Assembly (NCBI GenBank): GCA_951799405.1
Contig: OX637334.1
Coordinates: forward strand, 15,066,001-15,130,000
Source: Agapetus fuscipes
Taxonomy: Eukaryota > Arthropoda > Insecta > Trichoptera > Glossosomatidae
Direction of reading: 5' to 3'
DNA length: 64,000 nt
Both the position numbers and the translations under genes were made by a program. Positions 31,735 through 44,019 of the stretch are shown in pieces; within the stretch, counting starts at the first letter, position 1; the number at the start of each line of letters is the position of its first letter. Below the pieces are notes generated by a model. The model was not told the DNA's origin, did not search any database, and saw only the letters and a program-made list of their open reading frames with translations.

Positions 31735-31895
31735 ACGTTGGCTAGGTTACATCTAACTAATAAGCATCAGAGCCCGGAGAAGAAGACAGGTTAGTGGAAA
31801 GACCCAGGCCAGGATGGCTGGATGGAGTGGCGATGTGAGGTTATGATGCAACAACTAACCTAGTCGCACAGACCTGTGAAGTTCCGCGACTAATT
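31735..31895 (+). repeat. LINE 3'-end remnant
   Basis: Degenerate reading with SPEKKTG, then WKDPGQDGWMEW, resembling the GRPRxRWxDGV region of RTE-like RT tails. It lies just downstream of the C10 homologue, on the opposite strand. Confidence 0.4.
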
Positions 31896-31946
31896 TTGAG
31901 CAGAGTCCAGTGATCTATCACAGCACAGGTAAGCATAAAATTAATC

Positions 31947-32291
31947 TCATGTATCAAACGCAGTCATATGTGAAACAGGAGGCAAGAAATGGCTTCTAAT
32001 CTCATTGTGGAGCCTCGCGATCTCTGGATCAGACCTCTCCAAGTCCCGGACGATCTGCGTGAAGTGGACCATGCCCTCTCGGCCAGACGCGAAGCCGAAT
32101 TTCTTAATGACGTCCATCTCCATCTGGACAACCATCGGGAAGATTATCTGCATCATTTTCAACATTTCATTGCCCGCTGCCTCCTTTGCGTCGTTCAGTT
32201 TTAAAAAATGATCAGGTTCAGCAATTGATTTTATTATGTCGGTGAGGATTACACGGATTTGTTCTGCGGTGTATGTTTGATCTGCCGACAT
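31947..32291 (-). CDS. C12orf57: Protein C10 homologue, complete, intronless
   Basis: A 114-residue protein of the C10 family (human C12orf57, 126 residues), a small conserved alpha-helical protein. In humans its loss causes a neurodevelopmental syndrome, but its molecular role is not settled. Matching blocks: YTAEQIRVILTDII near the start, EAAGNEMLKMMQIIFPMVVQ, VIKKFGFASGREGMVHF, then DPEIARL and FLPP near the end. The start is the first ATG of the frame (MSADQ); upstream the frame is open to 32345 but has no ATG. There are no internal stops and no introns. No near neighbour genes, only repeats. No poly(A) signal was clearly placed. Confidence 0.88.
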   Translation of the reverse strand: MSADQTYTAEQIRVILTDIIKSIAEPDHFLKLNDAKEAAGNEMLKMMQIIFPMVVQMEMDVIKKFGFASGREGMVHFTQIVRDLERSDPEIARLHNEIRSHFLPPVSHMTAFDT

Positions 32292-32864
32292 TTTTTTATA
32301 AATTAAAATAATAACAATCCTGACTTCTTTATTACTCACCACCACAGAGTTGTCAACTTTGACAAGTGCAAAGCACAGAGTAGTGCAAAGATAGTTTTGT
32401 ATACTGTAAACAACAGCAAAAATCCCTACATGTAGGAAAAATAAAATATTTTTATGTAAAGATTTTTATTTATTTAGAACATTATCTCAGTTCACCACCC
32501 GATTATAAACTGTACAACTGGTTTAATTTTTCTAATGTGACCGCTAATCAGGTGACGTCAGAAATAGTAGCTGCCTGCTGCCGGGCTTATGTTCATTATT
32601 CATCTTCATCATCAAGCCCAGATAGCATTTTAAACTTGAATCTGACTTGCAACAAGCTTGCAGGAACTTTGTCATAACAAAGTTCCCGCAAGCTTGTTAT
32701 GACAAACTTGCAAAATGTTTGCTTCTGCAAATTATATACATTTTTTGATATTATTATAATATTTAAAAAAAACAAAATTAGAATAAAAAGATGAAATATT
32801 TTTATTTTATTTTATTTAAAGTTTGCTTATAGTAGTAACAAAGTTTTATAATAGTCACATCATC

Positions 32865-33190
32865 ATCATCATTGGCACGACCTCCCTCAGCAACCGCTGT
32901 CTATCCAACGTCTTCCTCCTCCAGTCCCACATTCCCACTGCACGACAATCCGCCACCACTCCATCCAGCTATCTTGAACGTGGTCTTCTCACTGTCCGCC
33001 GTCCCTCCGGGTTCGTCATCACAATCGTCTTCTCCAGGCTATGATGGTCCATTCGCTGAATGTGCCCCAGCCAATGCAGTCTGTTGACCTTTATTGAGCG
33101 GACCACATCAGCGTCCTGGTACAGCTTATACAATTCGGAGTTATATCTTCTTCGCCATAATATGTTTCTAGTCACACTCAGGTACATTAT
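32865..33190 (-). repeat. LINE 3'-end remnant (RTE/Jockey-like)
   Basis: Reverse reading NILWRRRYNSELYKLYQDAD, then RLHWLGHIQRMDHHSLEKTI and NPEGRRTVRRPRSR. The LxWLGHxxRMD...PEGRR-xGRPxxRW pattern is a hallmark of the end of RTE/Jockey-type RT proteins. Confidence 0.8.
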
Positions 33191-33898
33191 TCCCCTGGCC
33201 CCGTTGCTTTGTCTCTCGGCTCTGTAACAAAAAAAAACTATTTTTAGTAATTATATACCTACTTACAAAACATTTATAATTAAGGATGCAATATACACTA
33301 AGTACTGATTTCATTATAAACAGTTTTAATTTTCTTTTTAGAAATTTGTTCCACGGCACTCCGTTTGCTTAGAAATTATTAAAGCAAATATTATAAGATA
33401 CCAATATCGGAGATTGCCCTGTAAGGAATTATGCATGGAAACACATAAAAATATAAAGGCCACCAAATTAACCATATATGTGGACATTTCCGAGACAGCA
33501 GTTTCTGAGACATAACATAATAAAACAACTTAAAATCAATTTGAAAAATAAGAGTATTTCAGAAGCCGTCAATCAAAAAGTTTGATTTAAGCTACGTGAC
33601 CTGCACCAAATGCATCACAACGTCCACAGCACAAATACATACAATTGATAGAATTACAAAATATAGCTAGGAACAAACATGTGAATTATTGAGGTTATAT
33701 CAGTAGGTACTCGTGTTGTGTGTTCTGTCTGTAGGTATAAGAACAAATACGTAAACTAGACTTAATTCTTAAGCACGTTAAGTATATTGTGTCCATATTA
33801 TAATTTGTTTTTCACAAAAATAATATTTTATAACAATAACTTGCCTGGATTTGCGCACGTCACCACACGCGTCACCATCTGTCATTTCGTGTCTGATC

Positions 33899-34323
33899 TA
33901 GGGATGGGGGATATATATCGATATATCAAAAGTACCGATAAAAGTACGATATATAAAAGTTTTTGAAAAATATCGATATTTTCATCGATATTAGAAATAT
34001 CGATTAATCGATATTTCGATATTGTTTTTAAAGTATCAAAATCGTATCAAAAACGATATTTTTTTTGCAAATGTAACTTTTCCCCCCACACTTTATAGGT
34101 GGTTGTGTTTTGAAGCCAACATTTTTACGTTGCAAATTGCATGTCTCCTCTCCCTCCCCCCCCCCGTCGACAGATTTTAAGCCTCAAAGAGACCAGCGAC
34201 CGATATTTTTTTGGAAAATTTCGATATTTTTTTTGAAATATCGATATATCGATATTTTTTCCTCGATATATTTCGATAGTGTTTAAAAATATCGATATAT
34301 TTTTTTCATTTGCCCATCCCCTA
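33899..34323. mobile_element. hAT MITE (425 bp), relative of 24628-24751
   Basis: TAGGGATGGGG and CCCATCCCCTA ends with the 8-bp duplication GTCTGATC (33891-33898 and 34324-34331). The interior is dominated by ATATCGATATTT-type repeats on both strands. Confidence 0.92.
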
Positions 34324-34599
34324 GTCTGATCAGTGCTGCCGCTGGGAAAAACCAAAAGTCGCGCTTGCAAAATCGATAAAACGGCAACACTGCTAATCGT
34401 ATTTTTGACAGCCCGTCACGCAAGTTTGTATCAAACAAAAAGCAAACTTGTTTATTCATCTTTGAAACATCTAAATGCAAGCTTGCAGCAATATTGCAAT
34501 AAACTTATTTTGTCATATTTGACATGACAATATAAATTCAAGTACAAATCAAACTTGCAGCAAACTGACCTGCTATCTGGGTTGTTTTCGAGTTTTAAT

Positions 34600-36570
34600 T
34601 GGGAATTTGGAATGATGTAACCACTCATCAATGCAGCAGTTTATTTTTAAGTAATTATTCTTTAAAAGATTCACTTGTTAACACTTTAAACTTGATAAAT
34701 CACTCCGAATCTCCTGCGGCGGCTTCGTTTGTTTGGCTGCAAGCTAGTAAGCCAAACAGAATTTTGCGGCGTTTCCCGTTCCCTCGTACTAATATAACCT
34801 AACAGATGTGCGTCTCTTTCAAACAAGTGCACTCGCCCGCGTGTTAGCTGAAACATCGCTATGATGTTGCATCACCCTCTCTCCTACTGAGTTTTACATG
34901 TCTTCTCTACTGGTACTAACTCTATGGTTCTACAGATGTCACTTTATGAATGTTATTTAGAAAACAGGGAATTTTCCGTCTTATTTAAATAATTATCAAA
35001 ACAATAACCATTGACAATAACGAACAAAAAGATGAAAAATAAGCAAATAATCAATTTATAATTTTTTATACAATTTATAATTAAAACAACTTTGAAAACA
35101 ATTGATTAGCCAAATGAATCCGTATATTTTTTGTGGATCGGGAAAATAAACCAAATGTGGGGAATATGCGTTAGGGACGACCACACAAATATGGCCGCGG
35201 CACGTCTCATTGCTGACGTCACAATGGCGGACAGCTGATGGTTTTGTTTGTAAACAAATCAGATGTCGGCCGAAATGCTTCTAAAATTTTTATTTCAGAA
35301 GGAAAAAAGTGTCTCATATGTCGCACGTTTAATAATAAAGAGCAAAATCTAAAAAAACATGAATGTTGGGAAATCACGTTTGAAGTTCAGACAAACAGTA
35401 CAACTTGTATGGGATGAAATAGGCGGCCGATGTTTTATCTCGCTCATATTCGTCCAAATTAAACGGATGTCGCATTCTACCTATTCTTCTCGCATTGTTC
35501 TTGCGTTTTATTACAAAATCTCGATTTTCCCAATTTTCGAGTTAATTCTCTTTATTATTAAACGTGCGATGTGTTGGTAGAGTGTTGAATATCCTCTCCA
35601 CTTATATCTGCTTAACTTCAGTTTTGTAAAATGTGTCATATTAAGTAATTTGCCGCGAGCCGTGATTTGCTTCTTATTTTTTTGTTTTGTGCGCCAGAAA
35701 ACGATTGATTAGCAAAAAGGTGCTGAATTCTGTCAATTTGACCAAAATGACAAAAACAAAACAGTAATAAAGTAAATATTTACGATTTAATATTAAATAC
35801 GGCAGTTGTCAAAATCGACTGCCATGTAAAACCGTCTACGAGCCGGATTTGCGTCCGCCTAAGTTTGCATACATTTGGAGGTTAGAATTGGGCGGGCGTT
35901 GAGCTCAGGACACGAGCCTAACTTCTGTAGAAATGTTCAAGAATCAAAATTAAGCAAAACGTGAGCTCAACGGGCGACGAAAATGCCTAAGAATAACACC
36001 GCTAGTCTCTAGAACCTAGGCCTCCCGCTTAGGATTTCTTAAAAAAAAAAATGTGTTTTTAATAGCTACCATATTTTTAAATTTTCCCCGTAATTCTTCT
36101 GATGTAAGGAGTTTTTTAATTTCCCGCTGTTATTTTAATTTTCCAGAGGTCTTTTTAACGTGGCACATTCTAGGGATGATCAATCTTTTTAAACACTATC
36201 GAAATTTTCAGTCCGTACCATAAGCATTGATGGCATCAGAACTATTTGGACTGGCAAAAAGACTAAAATCGAAGTTGGTGTTATGGCCAAGGGTCGAGTC
36301 GCTGTTCTTGGCTAGCATATTTGGAACAGAACAACGTTGGTTCGTATCACCCCTGGCCTTTGACCATAACTTCAACCCTAGTTTAACAGATGCCATAGTT
36401 ATTATTGATTAATAATTAATTTAATTAAAAATAGTCAATAATTATAACTACATAGTTAAAATTATTTTTTATCGGATATTGGATGAACCGTTATAAAAGA
36501 ACTTACATTATTCTCGAAATTTTGTTAGCTATGTAGCTTAAGTCTTCAGGAGACACCCTCTCTGCACGAC
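34600..36570. other. Intergenic, no supported gene
   Basis: Contains a small GC-richer island at 35190-35270 with the CRE-like palindrome TGACGTCA and a 59-codon ORF (35238-35417), a half MITE at 35890-36000, and a loose inverted repeat at about 36226-36400. No host gene was identified. Confidence 0.5.
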
Positions 36571-36574
36571 GACT

Positions 36575-38400
36575 GAGGATGAAAAAAAAAAGAGAATGAT
36601 TTTTACTTTATAGCAGTCCGAAGGACTGTTATGAAGTATTGTATTCGTCCGAAAAAAAAAATTCGAGGTTTCAACGGAAATGAGTTGTCCTGCACCAGGA
36701 CATGCAAAAAAACCTAATTTGTCGAACCTGTCCGTCCGTCCGTATGGATGTCCCAGCCGGAACTACTGATCGTAGAGACACCAAATTTTGGATTTAGAGA
36801 ATTGACAACCACAGATTTTGATGGGCCAACTGGCATGGCACCACCCTGAAAATTCAAGATGGCTGCCATACAAAAAAAACATGAAATTGCACTTTTCTCA
36901 AAAACGGCTCTAACGATTTTCTTTAAAATTTCAGTGTGGTCGTTGCTTAAATTGTCGCGAAGAAAATTTAATATGGCAACACTCTTCCCAACCTGCGTCT
37001 ATGAGTTGCCATATGAAAGAAAAAAACGATTGTGATTATCTCGGAAGTGGCTGGGTTGACAAAAAAAAAATGTTCTACAATATTACGCGCAATATTAATT
37101 TCTACAAAAATTTAAAGAATACTTTAAAATTTTTTTTACTTAAAGTACCGTTTACACTATCTCAAAATTTTCATCGAAAATATTAAAAAGACCCATAAAA
37201 ACGCAATTTTGTAAAACTTATTTTAGGTTCACAAGAAAGAAAAATTTAAAAACTTCTTTGCACTATAATTTGTTTTTCACTATTTTGAGAATTCAAGATG
37301 GCTTCCAAAGAGGAGAAAACTTCACATGCGATTTTCTCAAAAACGGCTCCGACGATTTTTAAAAAATTTTCAGTAAAGTAGTTGCTTGATACATTCTTAC
37401 CAAATTTAGTTATGGCAACATTTTTGCTAATCTGCGTCTATGAGTTGCCATATGAAAAAAATAAACAATTGTGATTTTCTCAGAAGTGAAAGCGTTGAGA
37501 AAAAAAATATGTTCTACAATATTATACGTAACATCAAATTCTATGTAAAAATTGGAAAATAAAAACATAAAGTGCCGTTTACATGATATCAAAAATTGAA
37601 ATTAAGAGACTACAAAAACCCATCAGAACGCATAACACTTTTATGTTTCTTAACTTTATCAGAAAAAACTTTTTTATCACTATAATTCATAGTGAAACAT
37701 TTTTCAAATTTTAGAAAATTCAAGATGGCTTCCGAACAGCTGAAAGTTTCAAATGAGATTTTCTCAAAAACGGCTCCTACGATTTTCTTTATTTTTTCTG
37801 CCTTATCGTAATTATAATACTGCTATGTAACAACAATAACCATTGCCTCATAATTTTCTTTGTTTTGGGGGTTGCCATACAAGAGAAAAAAAAAAAAAAT
37901 TAAATTTCTCGACAGAGAAAAGGTTAACTAAAAAATAATGTTCTACAATTGAAAAGCTTTTATATATACCTACATAAATGAATCATTACTTTTTTAAAAA
38001 AAAAATTATAAAGTATAGCCACCGTACAAAGTGACAAATTTTCATACAAAAAATTATTGTAATATTTTTGGTAGCAAAACGTCTAATACCCATAAATAAA
38101 CCTACATAACAATTCGCTCAATCAATTGCTATAAAACAACAATAAGCATTGCCTCTTAATACTCTTTGTTTTGGGGGTTGCCATACAAGAGAAAACAATA
38201 TTTAAAATTTTCCCGGCAGAGACCGGGTTAACTAAAAAATAATGTTCTACAATTGAAAAGCTCTTATATATACCTACATACATTAATCATTACTTTTTTC
38301 AAATAAAAATTATAAGGTGTAGCCACCATACAAAGTGACAAATTTTAATACAAAAATAATTGTAATATTCTTGGTACTAAAACGCCTAATATAAAATACT
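36575..38400 (+). repeat. Divergent ~430-bp tandem array
   Basis: ATTCAAGATGGCT (or close) recurs at 36852, 37291 and 37718, spacings of 439 and 427 bp. Each is followed by TTTTCTCAAAAACGGCTC and GTTGCCATA. A pair of later units (about 37800 and 38120) shares GGGGGTTGCCATACAAGAGA and AATAATGTTCTACAATTGAA. Units are diverged, so it is old. No coding was seen. Confidence 0.75.
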
Positions 38401-38800
38401 AGGCTACGAGTCTTAAAATCTAGTAAGTTGTACCCATATAATAATCAATCATAACTTTCCAAAATATCAATGAAAAGTATAGGTCCCCACCAAACAAAGT
38501 GTTAGTTTTGATACAAACGGGATCAATGATAATACTGCAAAAAGACGATTGCTTAAAAAGATTAGCTTCATTACTTACACACAACTAAATGTTTTGTTTT
38601 GAAAATTGGCTATGACCTAAACATGACCGTATTTTGTGCTATAAAGTCATGTGCAGTCCACTGTACAATTTATTTTGTGTTGTTATAATTATTGTAAGTA
38701 TGTCAAACGACCATAATTTCAACCTAAACCTAACAATAGTCAATAATTAATTATTAATTGATGATGTTGACTATTGACATGTTGATGATGTTCATATATG

Positions 38801-39039
38801 GAGGCTATCAGGGCAATAGTGGTGTAACCCACAACTGAGTTTTAGTGGCGGTCTGGCATAATTTTCATTCCTTATTACAGTACCTATCTACCAAGTCAAA
38901 AGTGAAAAGCTCTTTTTCAATAGCTAAACTATCTTATACCACTTCTGATTTGGTAGCTACTATAATAAGGAATGAAAATTAAGCCAAAACGCCACTAAAA
39001 CTCAGTTGTGGGTTACACCACTATTGCCCTGATAGCCTC
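38801..39039. mobile_element. 239-bp MITE with ~50-bp inverted repeats
   Basis: GAGGCTATCAGGGCAATAGT at the left matches ACTATTGCCCTGATAGCCTC at the right, and the repeat runs inward through the CAACTGAGTTTTAGTGGCG block. Both ends touch ATATG, a possible 5-bp duplication. Confidence 0.85.
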
Positions 39040-40270
39040 ATATGTTTATAGTTGACTTTTTTGGCCAGTTAAAATAGTGAATTGCATTCCTCTTCAGAAA
39101 TCTATTTTTAAATAATAAAAACACTTTCATATTGTCTGATACAGTCCAAATGAAACAACACAAATGAAAGGCAAATGATTTTTTTTATTTTCATTCCAAT
39201 TATCATATTATTTCAATAATTTACAATAATAATAATAACTTTAATGTTTTCTAAAGCATTTCTCTTCTTTTTTATCATAAAACACGACTCTGAAATCTTA
39301 TTTCCTCAAAAATCTTACAGGGTAACTTAACTACTTCATAAAATATTTATAATTAAGAATTTGTTGAACCAGTGCACTAACATTTACAGTAGAGATGCCG
39401 CGAATACTCTCTATTATTCGGTACTACTCCTCATTTTTTTTATTATTCATAGAATACCAAATAATGGCTAATATAACCTGATATTTGACAAATACTTGCC
39501 AAAATAAACTTTCAGTGAATAAAAAAAGTATAGACTCAAAAATAACACTGGTTTATATAAACCAAACAAAAATAGGTATTCCCCGTTAAACAGGTACAAG
39601 GGTTGCCAGAATTTAAAATGTAAAATTACAATCAGCATTCAGTATAATATGGAACTGGTTTCTTTAACTTCATTGATTTCTTTTCTCATAACCTTAGAAT
39701 ATTTTTACATTAAAGTAACAAATATATGACTGGTACCTTTAAGACTACAAGCGTGATTTTATTATTTGATAACCAATCAATTATTTTCAATCTTTCTTTT
39801 TTATGACAAATAATAATGGCGAATTATTTTACTATTTGCCACAGGGAAAGTGTGTTTAATCAGTATTCGACTATTCACTACAACAGCTACTCTGGGCATC
39901 TCTTATTTATCATCCAATAGCAAAAGTTTAGCATTCTTACATATGTGATAAATCCTTCAACCCCTTGTAAAATATGACTAAATGTATTTTGAAATTTATC
40001 CTTTAAATTATTAAAAATATTGTAAACAATGAAGTCCTCACATTTAAATCTATGGAAAAATATGAAGTCGTAATAAACCACTGATTACAAGCAATCCAAT
40101 TTTTTATTTACTAACGTTGACAACCTATGACAACATCCAGGCGAAGGAAATTTGAATGTACCGACTTCTTAAAACTTTAAAATAATTTGATGTTTACAGT
40201 TCAAAAGTGCAAATACATTCAGTATTTTTTTACAGCGGATGAAAACATTGCAAATTTGTATGGAAAATAA
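39040..40270. other. Intergenic, nothing recognised
   Basis: AT-rich, no repeat or gene recognised. Confidence 0.5.
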
Positions 40271-40271
40271 A

Positions 40272-40467
40272 CTTTTTGCTAATTTACAACAGATGCCGTT
40301 GTAGTGGTTCAAATGTACTATATAAATGTGATTTTCAAAAAACAATTGGACTTTGCACAAACCAAGAAATTTTCTGCTAATTTACAACAGATGCCGTTGT
40401 AGTGGTTCAAATGTACTATATAAATGTGATTTTCAAAAAACAATTGGACTTTGCACAAACCAAGAAT
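40272..40467 (+). repeat. 98-bp tandem duplication
   Basis: GCTAATTTACAACAGATGCC begins at 40278 and again at 40376, and the ~95 bp that follow are identical. A recent tandem duplication. Confidence 0.9.
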
Positions 40468-40517
40468 CTTAAAAATGAATTGAAAAGCTAGAAAAACATT
40501 TATTTATTTTAAGGCTG

Positions 40518-41111
40518 TGTTAAAAAAAAAATCCCCTTGTTTTTAAAAATATGTTTCTTATACTTCATGGCCTTAGTAAACGAGTGACATTAATAAAAAA
40601 AAACACAGGAGTTAAATAATTTTTTATCTTAATTTTAAAGTTATTTTGTTTTATAAAACTTAAAAAATGACGCCACGAAAAAATAATAAAAAAAACTCGT
40701 TTTTTTTTTTTTTTTTGCTAGCATTTTGTTTTGTATTTTGGAATTTTTTTTTTCTTTATAATTATAGAATGATACAAATTCTAGTTTGTGGTGCGATTTT
40801 TAATAGAATAATGTGAAAAGTTTTTGCGATAATATGAAAAAACTGTTTTCAAGAATTTAATAAGTTAATTAGTTTAAAAAAAATATTTCCAAAATACAAA
40901 ACAAAATGCTAGCAAAAAAAAAAAAAAAAAACGAGTTTTTTTGATTATTTTTTCATGGCGTCATTTTTTTAGTTTTATAAAAAAAAATAACTTTAAAATT
41001 AAGATAAAAAATTATTTAACACGCGTGATTTTATTTTATTAATGTCATTCGTTTACTAAGGCCATAAAGTATAAGAAACATATTTTTAAAAACAATGGGA
41101 TTTTTTTTTTG
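40518..41111. mobile_element. ~590-bp fold-back element (palindrome), copy 1
   Basis: The left half (CCCCTTGTTTTTAAAAATAT, GGCCTTAGTAAACGAGTGAC, TGACGCCACG, GCTAGCATTTTGTTTTGTAT) returns in reverse order and complement in the right half (to about 41111). The whole element folds into one long hairpin. A second copy is at 52344-53010. Confidence 0.85.
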
Positions 41112-42860
41112 ACCTGAGTCTTAAAGTACAGTAGAATTTACACACATTGACAAAATAATAAAGGAGAATGATTTTTTGTGTCCTATTCTCCATTTCTCCA
41201 CCAAGAAAATAACAGCTGGCATTGTGTGAGGTGTTACTGTATTTAAAATTAAATGTGATTTTTGACATATTATGACTCTTGTTGTTTCATGTAAAGATGA
41301 CATTCGTTAGCTGGCATTGCAGTCCTAGCATTCAAACAATCAAAACGCGTTTTTTTATGAATTTTGAGACATTGCACATATTAAGCTACAAAAACATATT
41401 TTACAAAAACATAACAGTGGTGCGCTTATCTTTAACAATCTACACTATTTTCCAGTTTTTACTTAGTATTACGTTCCATAGAAATAAAGACAAAAGAGGA
41501 ATTTTCACACCATTTAAAAATATTCTCAACTTCCTTAGCCATCAAATACTCCTTTTGTTATATCAACATTGTTTAAAAGAAAGCAGTGACCAACTAGCAA
41601 AGTGTTTAACATGTAAAGGGGTTGGCGGCATGAGTATAACGCACACTGTATAAAGTCTTTACTTTTATTAATGCCTTGACTACTTTCAGAGTAGGTAGCA
41701 AGAGTTGCATGGTAAAATGTTCAGGAATTCATTTGCAGACGTGTGAATCTTCAATATATCTACATCCTTACAACTTACATTTCAGATAGATATGAGTCAT
41801 TTAGAACAAAAGGAGGAAATCTAGTTTTTTTTAATGAGATCAATATAATTCTTATCCCCAGATCTAGAGTGTCGCAAGTTAAAAAGTGATTTTAAGTTTT
41901 ATGACATTTGAAAATATTCCCTACTTAGTGGGCTGATACTGTCGTAACTCATATTTGCTAATAAAATGTATATTCACTTGTTTAACAAAAACATGTATGA
42001 AGAATATCATTTAAAGTTGAATCTGCCCACAGGTAGCATAATAATTAATTATTTAATTGGTAACTGGAATGAATGATTCAACATGTTATGTGGCACCCTA
42101 TTTTGTTTAAATTATATTAATACCTTAAAGGTAAGACTAATAAGTGACATATTAAGCTAACATTGGTTTCTTAGATAAATGCACCTTTTTTCCTACGAAG
42201 AAAACACAAGAAAGTGTGAAAATCCTCTAGTTTTCAACTTTTTCATGATTACGTTTCTGTAATTGGGACATTTACTGTGAGAAGTTACACCCAATAAAAT
42301 GTTTAATCCACGATTTCTCAAATCAGGTGAATCAGCGCTTATTCAGTTTTACCTTCAATATAGAAGCAACGAAAATGATATTTTCTGTGTTTTCATCTTG
42401 TATTTATCTCACTTTTAAAAATAATCTTAGCTTGCCCCTTTCATTCTATATGACTCAATAAAGTTTAAAGAGTACTCGATGGCAAATAAAGTTGAATTTA
42501 TGAGTTAAGTTTACACTCGGAGTACAGATAATCAAATGTACCACTTATAAGGAAAAAATTAAAACTTGTTTTTGTTTTACAATTCACAACATATCTATGA
42601 ACACCTTTAGGTTTGTATGAACTATACAATTATTTCCATACACAAGTTTTAAATTTACATTTACAAGTTTTTAAGAAACAATTTACTTTTACGCTCCACA
42701 CTATCAACTGATGTAAATAATGCCCTCTGTTGACAAAAGATAAAGCTTGATTTTAACGCAAAATTTCAATATCGGAACAAAAATTCCAAATTAGATTTTT
42801 TCTCAGTGGATATAAGTCACAGGTAGGGTACCCAAGATCAGACCTAGGTGGGGGCAAGCC
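41112..42860. other. Intergenic, nothing recognised
   Basis: AT-rich; a 124-codon open frame at 41279-41653 has no recognisable domain. A short (ATCTA)n run is at about 42863. Confidence 0.5.
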
Positions 42861-42861
42861 A

Positions 42862-43116
42862 TCTAATCTAATCTAATCTAAGGTGCAAGGATATGTTACA
42901 TTGGAGATTCACATTACATGCATTCTCACAACCAGACACGTACAAGTTCGCGCTTGCACATGCCTCATGTGAACCTACAACATAAAAACCAAATCTCAAA
43001 TGGACATACACCCTGCAACTCTTGCCGTCCTTCCCTGAGACAGGGGTGACACTGGCAAAGTGAACCATTTTTACAGCATGGGTGGTCAGCCGCATACCAA
43101 CCTATAAGTCAAGGAA
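42862..43116 (-). repeat. AGATTA-tailed repeat
   Basis: Complete reverse copy with a (TCTAA)n tail at 42862-42880 and CATACCAACCTATAAGTCAAGG at the head. Confidence 0.9.
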
Positions 43117-43304
43117 CAATTATCATCAAGTAAGTCAATTATCAGCAAGTAAAATTGTCATTTCAATAATTATAATAAAATTTAATAACCCTTAAGGTAT
43201 TTTTTTACTTGCAGCCCTTCTCCTGGGTACGCCCATGGTCACAGGTCTATGTGACTAGGGTCCTTTACAAGCAAAAACAAATTTTGGTTAGCATAATCCG
43301 TCAG

Positions 43305-43640
43305 CAATAGTCCAGTTTACAGCTCAGTTAGTAGAGTGATTGCATTCCATTATGAGAGCTCGGGTTTGAATCCCACTGAGGGTGCCAGAAATAATTTCCC
43401 GTTTTGGTGTTTATTTCAATCCCCAAATAAAATACTCGCAAGGTTTACTCAGTCCTCACAAGAAATGAGTACCAGTCCCTTAGGAGCTGGGAAACCCCCA
43501 CCTCAATTGAAGTGGTGGGCATAAGGCCGGCCTTCTGTAAAAATAAATAAGTTCCACTCGCCACATGCGACCTCTTTGGGAAGAACGCGGCAAGAAGTTG
43601 CACTATTTGCTAAGCTTAGTTACACTGCGTTTATAATCCC
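43305..43640 (+). repeat. SINE family 2, full length
   Basis: Best copy. Head CAGTTTACAGCTCAGTTAGT and AGAGTGATTGC (A box region), GGGTTTGAATCCC (B box), body GAAATGAGTACCAGTCCC, then GGCCGGCC and CCACATGCGACC. The tRNA-like head is consistent with Pol III transcription. No true tRNA acceptor stem. Confidence 0.88.
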
Positions 43641-44019
43641 TAGAAACCTAACCAACGTACAACGCAATTGGCCATGGAATTTGTGCCGACTTTATTAAAA
43701 AGTATATTTAGATTATGATTTTGATTTTTAATATATACTAAAAATATATATTTATGAAGATTAATAAAAAAAGAAAATAAAGTCAGAACAGAAAGGATGA
43801 TGACATTGTCATTTTTGTATGAAATGATTAACTTTCAATATTTTTCAACAGATGGAATTTTTTATACAAATTGATTAAATTGAGCCTTTGGGTAATATTT
43901 AATATTTATTTATATGTATGTACAAATGTTGTATATTTTGATTATTGGATTTTTTGTATAGTTTTATTTTACAATGATTTTTGAAGCTAATTTTATATTT
44001 TTATTTTACAGTTATTTCT

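Larger units (their letters stand above)
32617..34581. mobile_element. Possible ~2-kb element with CCCAGATAGCA termini
   Basis: CCCAGATAGCA at 32617-32627 and TGCTATCTGGG at 34571-34581 are inverted. Both subterminal zones are rich in CAAGCTTGCA and AACTTG words. A LINE remnant and a hAT MITE lie inside. No target duplication was seen, so this is tentative. Confidence 0.45.

Noticed and set aside
31989..32211. Open frames on the + strand over the C10 gene
   Set aside because: They are antisense shadows of the C10 coding sequence.
32292..32345. 18-residue N-terminal extension of C10
   Set aside because: Begins with GTG, not ATG, and C10 proteins do not carry it.
36227..36412. 61-codon ORF with an overlapping ORF of similar size on the other strand
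   Set aside because: The region is a loose inverted repeat, which explains both frames; no protein family was recognised.
41279..41653. 124-codon open frame in the middle of intergenic DNA
   Set aside because: No recognisable motif, no codon or GC shift compared with the AT-rich surroundings, and no splice or homology support.
43305..43400. tRNA-like sequence with A and B boxes
   Set aside because: No closing acceptor stem or intact cloverleaf, and it is repeated with a long non-tRNA body, so it is a SINE head.
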